In this document: positions 24,309-34,135 of the stretch, in pieces
Numbering within the stretch: position 1 is the first letter of the stretch
Layout of the letters: every line of letters begins with the position of its first letter
Assembly (NCBI GenBank): GCA_037954665.1
Contig: JBBMOL010000066.1
Coordinates: 3,991,075-4,055,074 of the forward strand
Length of the DNA stretch: 64,000 nucleotides
Reading direction: 5' to 3'
Source: Laguncularia racemosa
Lineage: Eukaryota > Streptophyta > Magnoliopsida > Myrtales > Combretaceae
Translations under genes and position numbers: made by a program
Notes under the pieces: model-generated
Database searches by the model: none
The model's input: the letters and a program-made list of their open reading frames with translations, nothing else
Told to the model about the DNA's origin: nothing

Positions 24309-24722
24309 TATATATATATATATATCAATTACAGGCCACATGAATATACATATATTAATAAACATATACATTTATGATTATGAAATTTATTATTTCTATA
24401 TTGTTAGTCACTATAAAAAAAAAAAAAATAATCATAAGAAATCTAGGAGACAAGCTCGTCTAATTTATTTATTTTCTTGTCTTCTTTTCATTTTTTTTTC
24501 TTCTTTCTTAATCAAAATCTCCTTAGCTACATTTATATGTATACATATATATGTTTTTCATAAACCAATAGGCTTATGTATAAAATACTAATAAAGTGTA
24601 TATAGGGATTTAGAACTAATATATGAGTATAATGTAACATAAAGCATTAGATTACTTACTAATTTCTCAAGGTATAGTGTGAAATAATAATAATAATAAT
24701 AATTATTATTATTATTATTAGT
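24309..24722. repeat. Simple repeats: (TA)n and (AAT)n/(ATT)n palindrome
   Basis: A (TA)n run sits at 24308-24325, directly beside the SIRE LTR end. An (aat)n run switching to (att)n at about 24686-24722 forms a perfect inverted repeat able to fold back. The rest is AT-rich without a gene. Confidence 0.75.
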
Positions 24723-25489
24723 GTGCCCATCCTTGAGGGTTTGTGTACTTAATGTGCAGTTAAGGCGGTTGGGGCTTAAGAATTAAAAGATGTAAGATAA
24801 TTAACCAAGTGAGAAGATAAGAATTAAGTAAGATATAGTACTCAAGCACTGATGGTAAATGAAAATCCCCAATCCAAGTTCAAGGAGGTATTAAAACCTA
24901 GACTTCATGCTAATTATTGAAAGTCTGTATGTGATGCTATATTGCACGTGGTTGTTCATGTATAGCATATGATTGAAAACTTGCTTAAATTGCTTGTATG
25001 TGTATAGTATTGAGAATATTGTACTCCCATATCACTGAGCCACAGTGTACTCGCTCCTCAATAGACTGTTTTGTAAAAAGAATTTTAAAAGCTTAGAAAG
25101 GGATAAGATATGGTGTAACCTAAAGTTATTTGTATCAATGTCAAAAGTGTAAGGGGCATTATAGTTGATTTCCCAATTGTAAAGTGTATATGATTTTACT
25201 CTAGGGAGTTCAATGTAGAAATAAAAGCTGTAGAACTTCAATGTATTTTTTCATTTTATTGTTTTGATAGAAGATTCGATTCTTTATGTTCTTAGTCGAT
25301 TGTAAAATATGGAAATCCTTAGTTATATTCTTACTATATGATTATATGTAATATGATTAGTGGTAATTGATTAAATAATTATTTAATGTCTTATAACTTT
25401 TGACTCACAAAACGATTATCAAATAACAGGTATATACGTGATATTATGGTTTTTAGATAAAACTTTTAGGCCCTTATTGGGCCGTGACA
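24723..25489 (+). repeat. LTR-like block, family G copy 2
   Basis: Second copy of the LTR found at 3700-4453, same strand, with the same landmarks in order and the better preserved end GGGCCGTGACA at 25479-25489. The 5' part is missing or too diverged to place; it begins about where the (AAT)n palindrome ends. No primer site follows, so it is a solo or broken LTR. Confidence 0.65.
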
Positions 25490-26861
25490 CTGGTTGAGCA
25501 GCAGCCACCAGTTCATCCATTGCATTCTGCTTATACTGGGAATTCGCTCCTCGTTCCATATGATCATTTTGAGGGGACAACCAAAAAAAGGAGGATGTTA
25601 TGCTTGTAAGGCCATGGCAGATGCTCAATAAAAAAGTACAGGAGTACCAAGATGAAATAAATCTTGCAGCTCCAGAGATATAGTAGTTGGGATGATAGCC
25701 GTATGTATGAAAACAATAGTCTCTTCTCCACTATTTGGGAAGAGCATTGTTCTTAGAACATTGTGGTATAGAAGAAATTCCACTAGAAGAGAGTATGTGG
25801 GGGACTGACATGTCCTACTGCCTGATGATCAATTGAGTGATTGTCAGGCACGTCAAAGCCCATTGATCAATCAGCGTGGGGGACTGACATGTCCTGCTGC
25901 GTGATGATCAATTGAGTGATTGTCAGACACGTCAAAGCCCATTGATCAATCAGCTTTGCTGGATTCAAGTTTCATGTCTTGATAGCTGTGGAGATGACAA
26001 TGTGAAAGTCCATCAGTGTGTGAATCTGCTGCCGTGTAGGCGCTGTTTCGAGGACTCCATTTGCTTCTGTGATGAAGATCCACACTCTAGGGACCTAGTG
26101 CACCAGATGAGTGAATCCTCTATAATTTTTATTTGGTGTAGATGTGCTACAGCTCTAATCCATTGGTTTTCCATGCAGTTGTGGATATAAAAGAGTTGAT
26201 GGTCCTCCATCATCCTAGGAAGATAAGAGTCCGGAGCCATAATGTGCACTCTGAACGTGAGAGAGATTTTTTAATCCATAAGCTGCTTTCAAACGAGCTA
26301 ACTTTTTGAGGGAAATTTTCCTTGCAAGTTTCTTAGAAGAGGAAGAGACTGCCCAAGGAGAAGCTAAAGGAGAAGATTTAAAGGAGGTACGAGCCGTTAC
26401 TGTTCCAGAAAATAAATTTGCATTAAGAGGCTCCTATGAACATGACGGCAGAGAAACATTATTTAAAGCCGTCATTTCCTCCTGATTTGAATGCTGGTCA
26501 TCATTGGCCTTAGAAGACTTGTCTGACTGTAATGTGGTGGCACTCGGGGGACAGGTTGCATGGCTATGTAGAGTACGTTTGGGTTGAGCTGGTAATGTAT
26601 TTTGACATAAGAGAGAAGAAACTGGCTTCGATTGAAGTTTGTCAAGCGATCAAAGAGACGTTGCTTTTTTAGCTTTTCCACGTTTGGATTGAACCAAAAT
26701 CCAGTCCCCATACTGCGTTGATTCCGGATGTTGCGAAGAATTTGCTGTGTAGACATCCTTTAAGTCGCAAAGCAGTAGTGGGTTCAACAAATGGAGCTGG
26801 TGATGTAGACTCCGTGCGTGCAAAGTTGATCCATCATTTTGATTGGAGGAATTTGCTTTAG
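25490..26861. other. Unassigned segment with broken minus-strand frames
   Basis: Somewhat GC-richer than its surroundings and not matched to any LTR here. Minus-strand frames at 26013-26249, 26472-26756 and 25419-25628 are short and interrupted. A basic stretch (about 26270-26400, many K/S/R on the minus strand) recalls nucleic-acid-binding ORF1 tails of plant LINEs, but no endonuclease, RT or zinc knuckle was found. It could be a decayed LINE, a gene fragment or an LTR of an unknown family. Confidence 0.3.
25797..25954. repeat. Tandem duplication, 2 x 79 bp
   Basis: Two adjacent copies (25797-25875 and 25876-25954) differ at only a few positions (for example ctactgcctgat versus ctgctgcgtgat). 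In the first copy TGCCTGA ... TCAGGCA can form a hairpin around gatcaattgag; in the second the arms carry mismatches. There is no third copy. It looks like a recent local duplication. Confidence 0.9.
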
Positions 26862-27557
26862 GACCATTAAGTGCTCACTACATGCTCTTATCACACAAGA
26901 ATATATTAAGGCTTTAAAACTACTCTAATACAATGCAATTCATCCATTCTTGTAAATTACTATTTACTGTTTACAATAATACCATCATGATATAAAAAAT
27001 ATTTTAATCCATCTTTTAAACCTTAAAACCAATATAATGAATCCATATTCAACATCTAATGCAACGAAAGTTTATAAAACCTTAAATTAATATTTGCCAG
27101 ATACTACTAACCATTCCATCTTTTAAACCTTGAAACCAATATAATGAATCCATGTTTAACATCTAATGCAACAAAAGTCTATAAAACCATAAATTAATAT
27201 TTGCCAGATACTGCTAACCATTACATCCTAATAATGGAGTTCATTCTAAATTCTAATCGTCATAGTAATAATGATAATAATCTTCTTCCTCTCTTTGTGG
27301 TTTACCCAATCCCAGGTTATCTTCTAAGTTATCATCTCCCTCAATACCTACATTTAAAAAAAATATTCCCCGAAGAGTGAGCTAATGCTCATACATATAA
27401 CACAAGTATACATGCATAAACAAACATGAACAAGTATCAAATGCATTATGTGGTACTTAAATAACAACAGCCATTTCAAGATATTATTTAAGCCCACAAG
27501 CAACAATGGAGTATTCATAATCCTCTTAACACACTTATCAAATTGAAACATGAATTA

Positions 27558-27722
27558 GTGATGGGAACTGCCACTACTAGCCCCACACCTATGATCCCTT
27601 AAACCACTTAAATTTGGTGATGGGAATTGCCACTACGGGCTTCATGCCCATGAATACTTAAACCACTTGAGCTTGGTAATGGGAGCTATTACTATGAGCC
27701 CCACACCCATGATTACTTAACC
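27558..27722. repeat. Tandem repeat in A LTR, about 3 units
   Basis: Units of roughly 60 bases with 'gtgatgggaactgccactac', a gggc/gccc phrase, 'acacccatg' and 'cacttaa'. Same array as 10916-11132 in A', where there are about four units, so the copy number varies between family members. Confidence 0.85.
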
Positions 27723-28214
27723 ATTTAAGTCTTAAGCCAACTTAGATCATTTCTAAGCATGACTCTATTAGGGATAACATCACACAAGGATCATCAGAGT
27801 GCTCCCTAGGATCTATCACTATGGGCTCTTAGGCCGAGCTAAGTAAATACAGCATATATTTACATACTTAACCAGTCATTTACTTAATTCATTCTAACAA
27901 TATATTCTAACTTAATCAAACAAAAGAAATACACAAGTTACACATACTTTGAATCCTAGTCTTAAGTACATTTGGTCATAAAATTAAGCTAAGTTGAAAT
28001 CTAAGCAACATCAATGGGTCCTTTTTAGTATTAATCTAAAAATAATAAAATCACTTAACTCTTTTAATTTATTAAATTTTCTAAAGTCTTACTAGCTATC
28101 TAGATTGTATGGAAATTAGCTTAATTAAAAGTTAAATAAGTATATAATTAAGTTATGTTTCACTTAACACGACCATGTTCAAAGCTATGTAACTCAACAT
28201 AAGGTGGTACACGA

Positions 28215-28530
28215 TTGTGTTAAAGGTTATCTACCTTTCAGTGTAGGATAGAATTTTTACACAAGGCTAGATACGGCTGTGTTCCTTTCTGCAAGGTATA
28301 GGTTCAACACAAGCATGACACAACTGTGTAGGGAGGTTGTGTGTCTCCTGGTACATTTGGGTTTAACACAATTGAGACACGACCGTATTGGGAGGCTATG
28401 TATCTTTCTATAAGGTCTAGGATCAATATGATCGCGACACGTCGTGTTGGGAGGCTATGTATTCCTCTATGCAATCTAGGTTTAATACAATTGAAACACG
28501 ACCATGTTTGGGAGGTTGTATATCCTTGTT
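28215..28530. repeat. Tandem repeat in A LTR with acacga-ccgtgt motif, about 4 units
   Basis: Units of about 75 bases containing variants of 'gacacgaccgtattgggagg' then 'ctatgtat' and 'ggtttaacacaattg'. The core acacga-ccgtgt is a degenerate form of the acacgg-ccgtgt inverted repeat that fills LTRs of B' and C. The region is decayed, as expected for the oldest layer of the stack. Confidence 0.75.
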
Positions 28531-29053
28531 ACTATTTCATAAACCCTAATTCCTCTATACCAATTCATCCTAATTTTGATTCTTTTTTTTCCCCTAGGTT
28601 TAGTTTATTCATAAACATGTATTTTCCAATCAAATTACATAGATTAGAATAATTACATCAAAATTTTTGAGAATTGAATCCTTGATCCATTGATTCTCAT
28701 GCTCGTTACATCCTGTTCCATAATTTGGATTCTAAGTGATTAAGATGATGTAACTAGGGTAAATTTTCAATTCAGTATTCTAATTAACACTTCCATAGTA
28801 AAACCTTGCTTGGACGAGATTATATTAGAATCTTGTTGATTTCCCTTTAGTTACCTTTATGTTTTCTCTAGAGCATTTCCTTATCTTACGATTCCTTTGC
28901 TATGAGAAGGTGAAAAAGATAAGCCATAGGTCATAATGGAGTACTTATACTCTGTTCATAAAATGACCCATTTACTCCTTAAATTTTATAAAATCTGGAC
29001 CTTAGCTTTACGTTATAACAAATATCAAATAAAATAAATTTCGAGCATTTATA

Positions 29054-29067
29054 TTCTCCCCCTCTTA
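29054..29067 (-). other. Polypurine tract of element A
   Basis: The minus strand reads ATAAGAGGGGGAGAA immediately before the 3' LTR. It is preceded by 'ctttcgaggatgaaagt', the usual sequence after the pol stop in plant Tekay-like elements. Confidence 0.85.
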
Positions 29068-29089
29068 TAAAAACTTTCATCCTCGAAAG

Positions 29090-30530
29090 TACCTAATTCT
29101 AGAATAACTCTGGATATTACTTTCTCATCTCTTCTTCTGATTCTCATGTTGCTTCTTGTTCTGTCTAATTGGTCCATTGTAGTTTGATATAAGGAATTGT
29201 TCTTCATCTTAATACTTGCTCCTTGGTGTCCATAATTTGATTAGTCTTTTTATAGATGTTAGGTTTAGTTGTGCATTTAATGGCTCCAAAGGCACAATTT
29301 GATCTAGGTTAGATATATATTTCCTCAACATTGATACATGTAATAGATCATGTACCCCAACTAAACTTGATGGAAGAGTTAACTTATAAGCCACCACACC
29401 TATTCATTCCAAGGTCTCAAATGGGCCTATATACCACGAGTACAACTTCCTTCTCAAACCAAATCTGATTACCCTTTTGATTGGAGAAATCCTCAATAAG
29501 ACTTTATCTCCCACTTGGAATTCCAAAGGGTATCTTCTTTTGTCTGCATAGCTTTTCTATCTAAATTGGGTTGTTTGCATTCTTTGCTTGATTAGCTTCA
29601 CCTTGTCTACTTCCTCTTTTACTAACTTTGGTCCCATCATCTGTCTTTCCCCTACCTCGTCCCAATGTAGTGAAGATTTACACTTTCTTTTATAAAGAGC
29701 TTCATATAGAGTCATCTGGATGGTTGCCTTGTAACTTTTATTATAGGCAAATTCCACCAAAGGTATGTGCTCATTCTAATTCCCTCTAAAATCTTGAGCA
29801 TATGCTCTAAGAAAATCTTTTAGTATCTATATAGTCCTCTTAAATTGACCATTCATCTAAGGGTGGAATGCTGTGCTAAACTGTAGTTTGGTGCATAATG
29901 CTTTATGTAAGCTGCTCTAGAATTTGCTTACAAACCCGAAGTCTCTATTAGAAGTGATGGTCACTAACACTCCATGATATCTGACTATCTCCTACATGTA
30001 TATCTGAGCCAGTTTCTCTAACTTGTATCCTACTTTGATACGTGTAAAATGAGCAAACATGGTCAATCTAACCATTATTACCTAAACTACATCCTGTTTC
30101 TCATTGGTATTTGGAAGGTCTATAACAAAGTCCATTGTCAAACGCTTCCATTTCCATTCTAGTACCAGAAGAGGCTCTAATTCTCTAACCGGTCTCTAAT
30201 GTTCTATTATGATCTCTTAGCATGTGAAGCATCTAACTACATACTTAGCTATCTTTCTTTTCATGTTTCTCCACCAACAATGACTCCTCAAGTCCTTGTA
30301 CATTTTGGTGCTCCGAGGGTGTATTAAGTAGATTGAGTAATGTGCCTTTTTCATTATCTCCCTCTTCAATTCTACATCCTTTAGCACACATAGTCTCATT
30401 TTATATTTCAAGATCCTCTCTACATCTAAGTTGAATTCTAGAACCTTGCCTTGTTCTGTTCTGCTCTTGATATCTTAAATGTCTTTATCTTCTATCTGTT
30501 TGACTTTAATTCTATCTATTATGGTTAGTT
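29090..30530 (-). pseudogene. Element A integrase with chromodomain remnant
   Basis: Minus strand, N to C: zinc-binding region with His residues and 'YVVRCFTC' (30217-30411), catalytic core in broken frames, a pre-C-terminal stretch (29557-29760), then the GPY/F-like 'VAYKLTLPSSLVGVHDLLHV' and 'SMLRKYIS' at 29209-29397. Between about 29100 and 29230 a chromodomain-like end can be read ('TIPYIKLQWTN', 'EQEAT', 'YPELF'), with stops at expected Trp positions. Chromodomains steer such elements to marked chromatin. The pieces keep one frame, so stops outnumber shifts. Confidence 0.85.
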
Positions 30531-30534
30531 GTAT

Positions 30535-30859
30535 TCATAAGGTAGCCATTTTTGCTCCCACTTTATGTGTTAAGATCTCCAACTCAAATTTATGCATATC
30601 TTCTAATAGCTCTTTTTGTGAAGTGATGAAAGTGGCTATATTACCCCATTTCTTTCTACTAAGGGCATCTGCCACCACACTAGCCTTTCTTGGATGGTAT
30701 TGTATCTCTAGGTCATAATTTGTTATCGGTTCCAACTATCTGCTCTACCTCATGTTCAACTCTTTTTATGTAAATATGTATTTCAAGCTTTTGTGGTTAG
30801 TGAAAATTTTGCATCTTTCTCTATACAAGTAATGCCTCTATAGCTTCATGACTAGTGCC
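30535..30859 (-). pseudogene. Element A RNase H, C-terminal part
   Basis: The minus strand gives 'DLEIQYHPRKASVVADALSR', the conserved end of gypsy RNase H with the last catalytic Asp, preceded by 'IFTNHKSLKYIFT'. The reading breaks at 30859 in 'actagtgccatagc', where B' is inserted, and resumes at 34136. Confidence 0.85.
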
Positions 30860-31133
30860 ATAGCTGATGCGAACCCTAGGTATATTAAACCTAGAACCCG
30901 ACGATCGTGATTTGAAATCGGATCCCCAAGAATCGTCTTGAACAAGTGGTGAACGGAACTAGACCCCAACCACACCTATTGATTGAAACCTAAGTTATCA
31001 AGATGATTTCCCCAAGCGTTTAGATTGAAGAAATCGAAAGAGTTCTTTTGCAAAGAACAAAGAGAGAGAAAACCCTCAAAATATGTATTCAAATCTGTAA
31101 AATTCGTAACCCTAGCGTTTTTTTACAAAAGGG

Positions 31134-31141
31134 TATTTATA
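31134..31141 (-). promoter_or_regulatory. TATA box of B' 3' LTR
   Basis: The minus strand reads aagTATAAATAccc, a good plant TATA box. It lies about 60 bases downstream of the tandem array in transcription direction, so the array occupies the upstream promoter position. The same site is at 33543-33550 in the 5' LTR, the one that would drive full transcription. Confidence 0.7.
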
Positions 31142-31201
31142 CTTCCTCGTACAATGTCTTGAAAGGAAAATACGCGGAACGAAAATAAAAAGATACGCGT
31201 A

Positions 31202-31548
31202 GTACACGGTGTAATACACGGCCGTGTCTCCGAGCCGTGTATGACACTGGGCAGGCGACAAACAAGGTACACGGTTGCATACACGACCCGTGTCTCCAAG
31301 CCGTGTATAACACTAGGCAGGCGACGAACAAGGTATACGGTCGCATACTTGACCCGTGTCTCCAAGCCGTGTATAACACTGTGTATGTGACGAGCTCGAT
31401 ACACGGTTTCATACACGACCGTGCCTTTTGGCCGTGTATTCTTCTGTGAGAATTTTACTGAGACACACGGTTGTGCCGCTGGCCGTGCTGTTGGGTCGTG
31501 TAAGGATACACGGTCGTGATACACGCCCATGTATTGAGGTCGTGTATG
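31202..31548. repeat. ACACGG/CCGTGT tandem array in B' 3' LTR
   Basis: About three clear units of roughly 65 bases ('ccgtgtctccaagccgtgta', 'gcaggcgac', 'aacaaggtacacggt'), followed by looser copies. Each unit holds several inverted pairs of acacgg and ccgtgt. CpG-rich against an AT-rich genome. The minus strand is open through it (31123-31530), so the repeat translates as a repeated peptide with 'VIHGLETRV' phrases. The related LTR of B (34465-35136) has no such array. Confidence 0.9.
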
Positions 31549-32776
31549 ATCCCTTGGATTCCTTAGTAAAGCTCGGTTCCCTCTCTTGCAGCTCCATCAC
31601 TAATCCTTGCAAAGCTTCTCTCATCCGCCTAGCTTTAGCTCTTGTCATTGGACCTCCAATACCATGTAACGAGTCGGTGGACTTTGACTCTTGAACTCTT
31701 GATGCTAGCTGATCCCCATCATTCCCTCCTTCCTCGAAAAGATTCGTCCTCGAATCACCTGCATCATATAGAGTAAGATCAGAAACATTAAAAGTTGCGC
31801 TTACGTTACCATAGTGACTTGGTAAGTCAATCTTGTAGGCGTTATCATTGATGCGCTCCAACACTTGGAATGGTCCATCTCCCCTAGGGTGCAACTTAGA
31901 CTTTCGCTGTTCGGCAAATCGCTCCTTTCTCAGATGCACCCACACCCAATCTCCCGGATGAAAAACAACCTTCACACGACCCTTATTGGCCTGGCGAGCA
32001 TAATGCTCATTTTTCTTCTCAATGTTAGCCCGAACCTGAGCATGCAATTCCCGCACAAATTCTGCCTTTTTCTTTCCATCAAGGTCAACAAATTCATTAA
32101 CAGGCAAAGGCAAAATATCCAGTGGAGTCAAAGGATTAAAACCATACACAATCTCAAATGGAGAATAGGATGTAGTGGAATGCACAGTCCTATTATATGC
32201 AAATTCTACATGTGGTAGACAGTGCTCCCATTGTTTCAAATTTTTATGAATCACAGCACGCAACAGGGTTGAAAGAGTCCTATTGACTACTTCGGTCTGA
32301 CCATCTGTTTGAGGATGTGCAACAGTAGAGAACAACAACTTAGTGCCTAGCCTATTCCACAAGGTACGCCAAAAATGACTAAAAAATTTTACATCCCTAT
32401 CACTCACAATAGAATTAGGCAAGCCATGCAATCGCACAATCTCTCTGAAGAACAAATCAGCAATATGTTGTGCATCATTAGTTTTAGAACAGGCAATGAA
32501 GTGAGCCATCTTACTAAACCTATCAACAACAACAAATATGCTATCTTTTCCACTTTGAGACCGTGGTAACCCTAATACAAAATCCATAGAAACGTCAGTC
32601 CAGGGTTGATTAGGCACGGGTAATGGAATGTATTCTCCATGGGGCATTACTTTGGATTTAGCCTGTCTACATGTAATGCACTTGTCACACACAGTTTGCA
32701 CATCATGCTTCATTTTTGGCCAATAAAAGTGTTCATGCAAAATATCCAAAGTCCTTTTAACACCAAAGTGTCCCAT
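31409..32776 (-). CDS. B' integrase with C-terminal extension encoded in the LTR
   Basis: Open for 455 codons. Residues 1-40 hold the HHCC zinc finger ('HEHFYWPKMKHD', 'CDKCITC'); the DDE core shows 'VSMDFVLGLPRSQSG', 'IVSDRDVKF' and 'HPQTDGQTEVVNRTL'; then 'HPRGDGPFQVLERINDNAYK' is a GPY/F module. No classical chromodomain follows. Instead 'FEEGGND' leads into the LTR with 'GGPMTRAKARRMREALQGL', like the C-terminal region of CRM integrases, and on into the repeat array. The frame differs by one base from the preceding RNase H (shift at about 32775), so pol is not continuous. The best preserved coding sequence in the window. Confidence 0.85.
   Translation of the reverse strand: MGHFGVKRTLDILHEHFYWPKMKHDVQTVCDKCITCRQAKSKVMPHGEYIPLPVPNQPWTDVSMDFVLGLPRSQSGKDSIFVVVDRFSKMAHFIACSKTNDAQHIADLFFREIVRLHGLPNSIVSDRDVKFFSHFWRTLWNRLGTKLLFSTVAHPQTDGQTEVVNRTLSTLLRAVIHKNLKQWEHCLPHVEFAYNRTVHSTTSYSPFEIVYGFNPLTPLDILPLPVNEFVDLDGKKKAEFVRELHAQVRANIEKKNEHYARQANKGRVKVVFHPGDWVWVHLRKERFAEQRKSKLHPRGDGPFQVLERINDNAYKIDLPSHYGNVSATFNVSDLTLYDAGDSRTNLFEEGGNDGDQLASRVQESKSTDSLHGIGGPMTRAKARRMREALQGLVMELQEREPSFTKESKGSYTTSIHGRVSRPCILTRPNSTASGTTVCLSKILTEEYTAKRHGRV
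31722..31735 (-). other. Polypurine tract of B', inside the pol frame
   Basis: The minus strand reads GAGGAAGGAGGGAA directly before the LTR TGATGG. It is also coding (FEEGGN), because the pol frame continues into the LTR. Confidence 0.85.
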
Positions 32777-33273
32777 TAAACCACCCCATGTGTTTCCCTC
32801 ACAAGCAATTCACGCACAGAACTTTTAGGCACACACAACCTATCTTTCTTAAACAAGTACCCATCATGCTTATAAAAGTCAGCATACCCAGACTCAGCAC
32901 AAGCAGCCCAAATTTGACCAAAATCAGCATCAGTCTCATATAATTCCTTAATGAGTTCAAATCCAAGCAATCTAGTATGCAAAGAAGTCAAAAGTGAGTA
33001 CCTTCGAGAAAGTGCATCAGCTACCACATTCTCTTTTCCTTGCTTGTATTTAATCACATACGGGAATGTCTCAATGAATTCCAGCCATTTTGCATGCCTC
33101 TTGTTCAACTTACCTTGAGTTTTTAGAAACTTCAAGCTCTCATGATCGGAATGAATGATGAACTCCTTAGGCCATAGGTAATGTTGCCAAGTTTGCAAGG
33201 TCCTCACCAAAGCATATAACTCCTTGTCATAGACTGGGTAATTTAGTGCAGCGCCATTGAGTTTTTCGCTAAA
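32777..33273 (-). pseudogene. B' RNase H, N-terminally truncated
   Basis: Begins mid-domain directly at the LTR edge with 'SEKLNGAALNYPVYDKELYA', then 'HYLWPKEFIIHSDHESLKFL', 'QGKENVVADALSR' and 'FGQIWAACAESGYADFYKHD'. The first catalytic region and all RT are deleted. The frame stays open to a shift near 32775, where sister B shows one more base. Confidence 0.85.
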
Positions 33274-34130
33274 TGATGCGAACCCTAGGTATATTAAACC
33301 TAGAACCCGACGATCGTGATTTGAAATCAGATCCCCAAGAATCGTCTTGAACAAGCGGTGAACGGAACTAGACCCCAACCACACCTGTTGATTGAAACCT
33401 AAGTTATCAAGATGATTTCCCCAAGCGTTTAGATTGAAGAAATCGAAAGAGTTCTTTTGCAAAGAACAAAGAGAGAGAAAACCTTCAAAATATGTATTCA
33501 AATCTGTAAAATTCGTAACCCTAGCGTTTTTTTACAAAAAGGTATTTATACTTCCTCGTACAATGTCTTGAAAGGAAAATATGCGGAACGAAAATAAAAA
33601 GATATGCGTAGTATACGGTGTAATACACGGCCGTGTCTCCGAGCCGTGTATGACACTGGGCAAGCGACAAACAAGGTATACGGTCGCATACACGACCCGT
33701 GTCTCCAAGCCGTGTATAACACTGGGCAGGCGACGAACAAGGTACACGGTCGCATACTTGACCCGTGTCTCCAAGCCGTGTATAACACTGTGTATGTGAC
33801 GAGCTCGATACACGGTTTCATACACGACCGTGCCTTTTGGCCGTGTATTCTTCTGTGAGAATTTTACTGAGACACACGGTTGTGCCGCTGGCCGTGCTGT
33901 TGGGCCGTGTAAGGATACACGGTCGTGATACACGCCCGTGTATTGAGGCCGTGTATGATCCCTTAGATTCCTTAGTAAAGCTCGGTTCCCTCTCTTGCAG
34001 CTCCATCACTAATCCTTGCAAAGCTTCTCTCATCCGCCTAGCTTTAGCTCTTGTCATTGGACCTCCAATACCATGTAACGAGTCGGTGGACTTTGACTCT
34101 TGAACTCTTGATGCTAGCTGATCCCCATTA
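33274..34130 (-). repeat. 5' LTR of B', 857 bp
   Basis: Same length and order as the 3' LTR, with array at 33611-33956 and TATA box at 33543-33550. The start has TA instead of TG (plus strand ...ccccatta). It ends ...CGCATCA and is followed at once by RNase H coding sequence instead of a primer-binding site, which marks the deletion junction. Confidence 0.92.
33611..33956. repeat. ACACGG/CCGTGT tandem array in B' 5' LTR
   Basis: Second copy of the array described for 31202-31548, same unit number. Differences between the two arrays are transitions, mostly within cg or at the flanking c/g of the motif. Confidence 0.9.
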
Positions 34131-34135
34131 ATAGC

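Larger units (their letters stand above)
26862..29053 (-). repeat. 3' LTR of element A, about 2.2 kb
   Basis: Right edge is set by the polypurine tract: on the minus strand ...GGGGGAGAA then TATAAATGCTCG, where the canonical TG has become TA. The left edge is placed where similarity to the A' LTR (10355 onward) stops; about 10-30 terminal bases seem missing. A candidate TATA (minus strand AGTATAAGTACTCC) is near 28950. The LTR contains two different tandem arrays, listed separately. Confidence 0.8.
30865..31721 (-). repeat. 3' LTR of B', 857 bp
   Basis: Minus strand: starts TGATGGGGATCAGC after the polypurine tract and ends ...GGGTTCGCATCA at the ATAGC duplication. By eye it differs from the 5' LTR at about 18 positions, all transitions. 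The first 200 bases continue the pol reading frame; then comes the ACACGG/CCGTGT array (31202-31548), a TATA box (31134-31141) and a pyrimidine-rich 'ttttctctctctttgttc' stretch. Confidence 0.92.
30865..34130 (-). mobile_element. CRM-like chromovirus B', internally deleted copy
   Basis: Complete ends: two 857-bp LTRs (30865-31721 and 33274-34130) and a perfect 5-bp duplication ATAGC (30860-30864, 34131-34135). Only 1552 bp lie between the LTRs: C-terminal RNase H, integrase and polypurine tract. The 5' LTR abuts RNase H directly, so primer site, gag, protease and RT are gone. LTR ends TGATG...CATCA and a pol frame that runs into the LTR recall the CRM clade of centromeric retrotransposons; that lineage call is inference. 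It needs proteins in trans to move. Confidence 0.9.

Noticed and set aside
24686..24722. Transcription terminator hairpin from the (AAT)n/(ATT)n palindrome
   Set aside because: It is a simple-repeat palindrome in plant DNA with no gene upstream.
29557..30411. Separate element next to A
   Set aside because: The frames are in phase with the RNase H and chromodomain pieces and in normal integrase order, so they belong to A.
31202..31548. CRISPR array
   Set aside because: Units are degenerate, adjacent, lack unique spacers and lie inside a plant LTR present twice in the element.
31237..33858. Short repeated open frames on both strands with 'VIHG' and 'CLQAVYNT' peptides as new small proteins
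   Set aside because: They are translations of the LTR array in several frames on both strands at once; only the minus-strand frame that continues from integrase could be meaningful.
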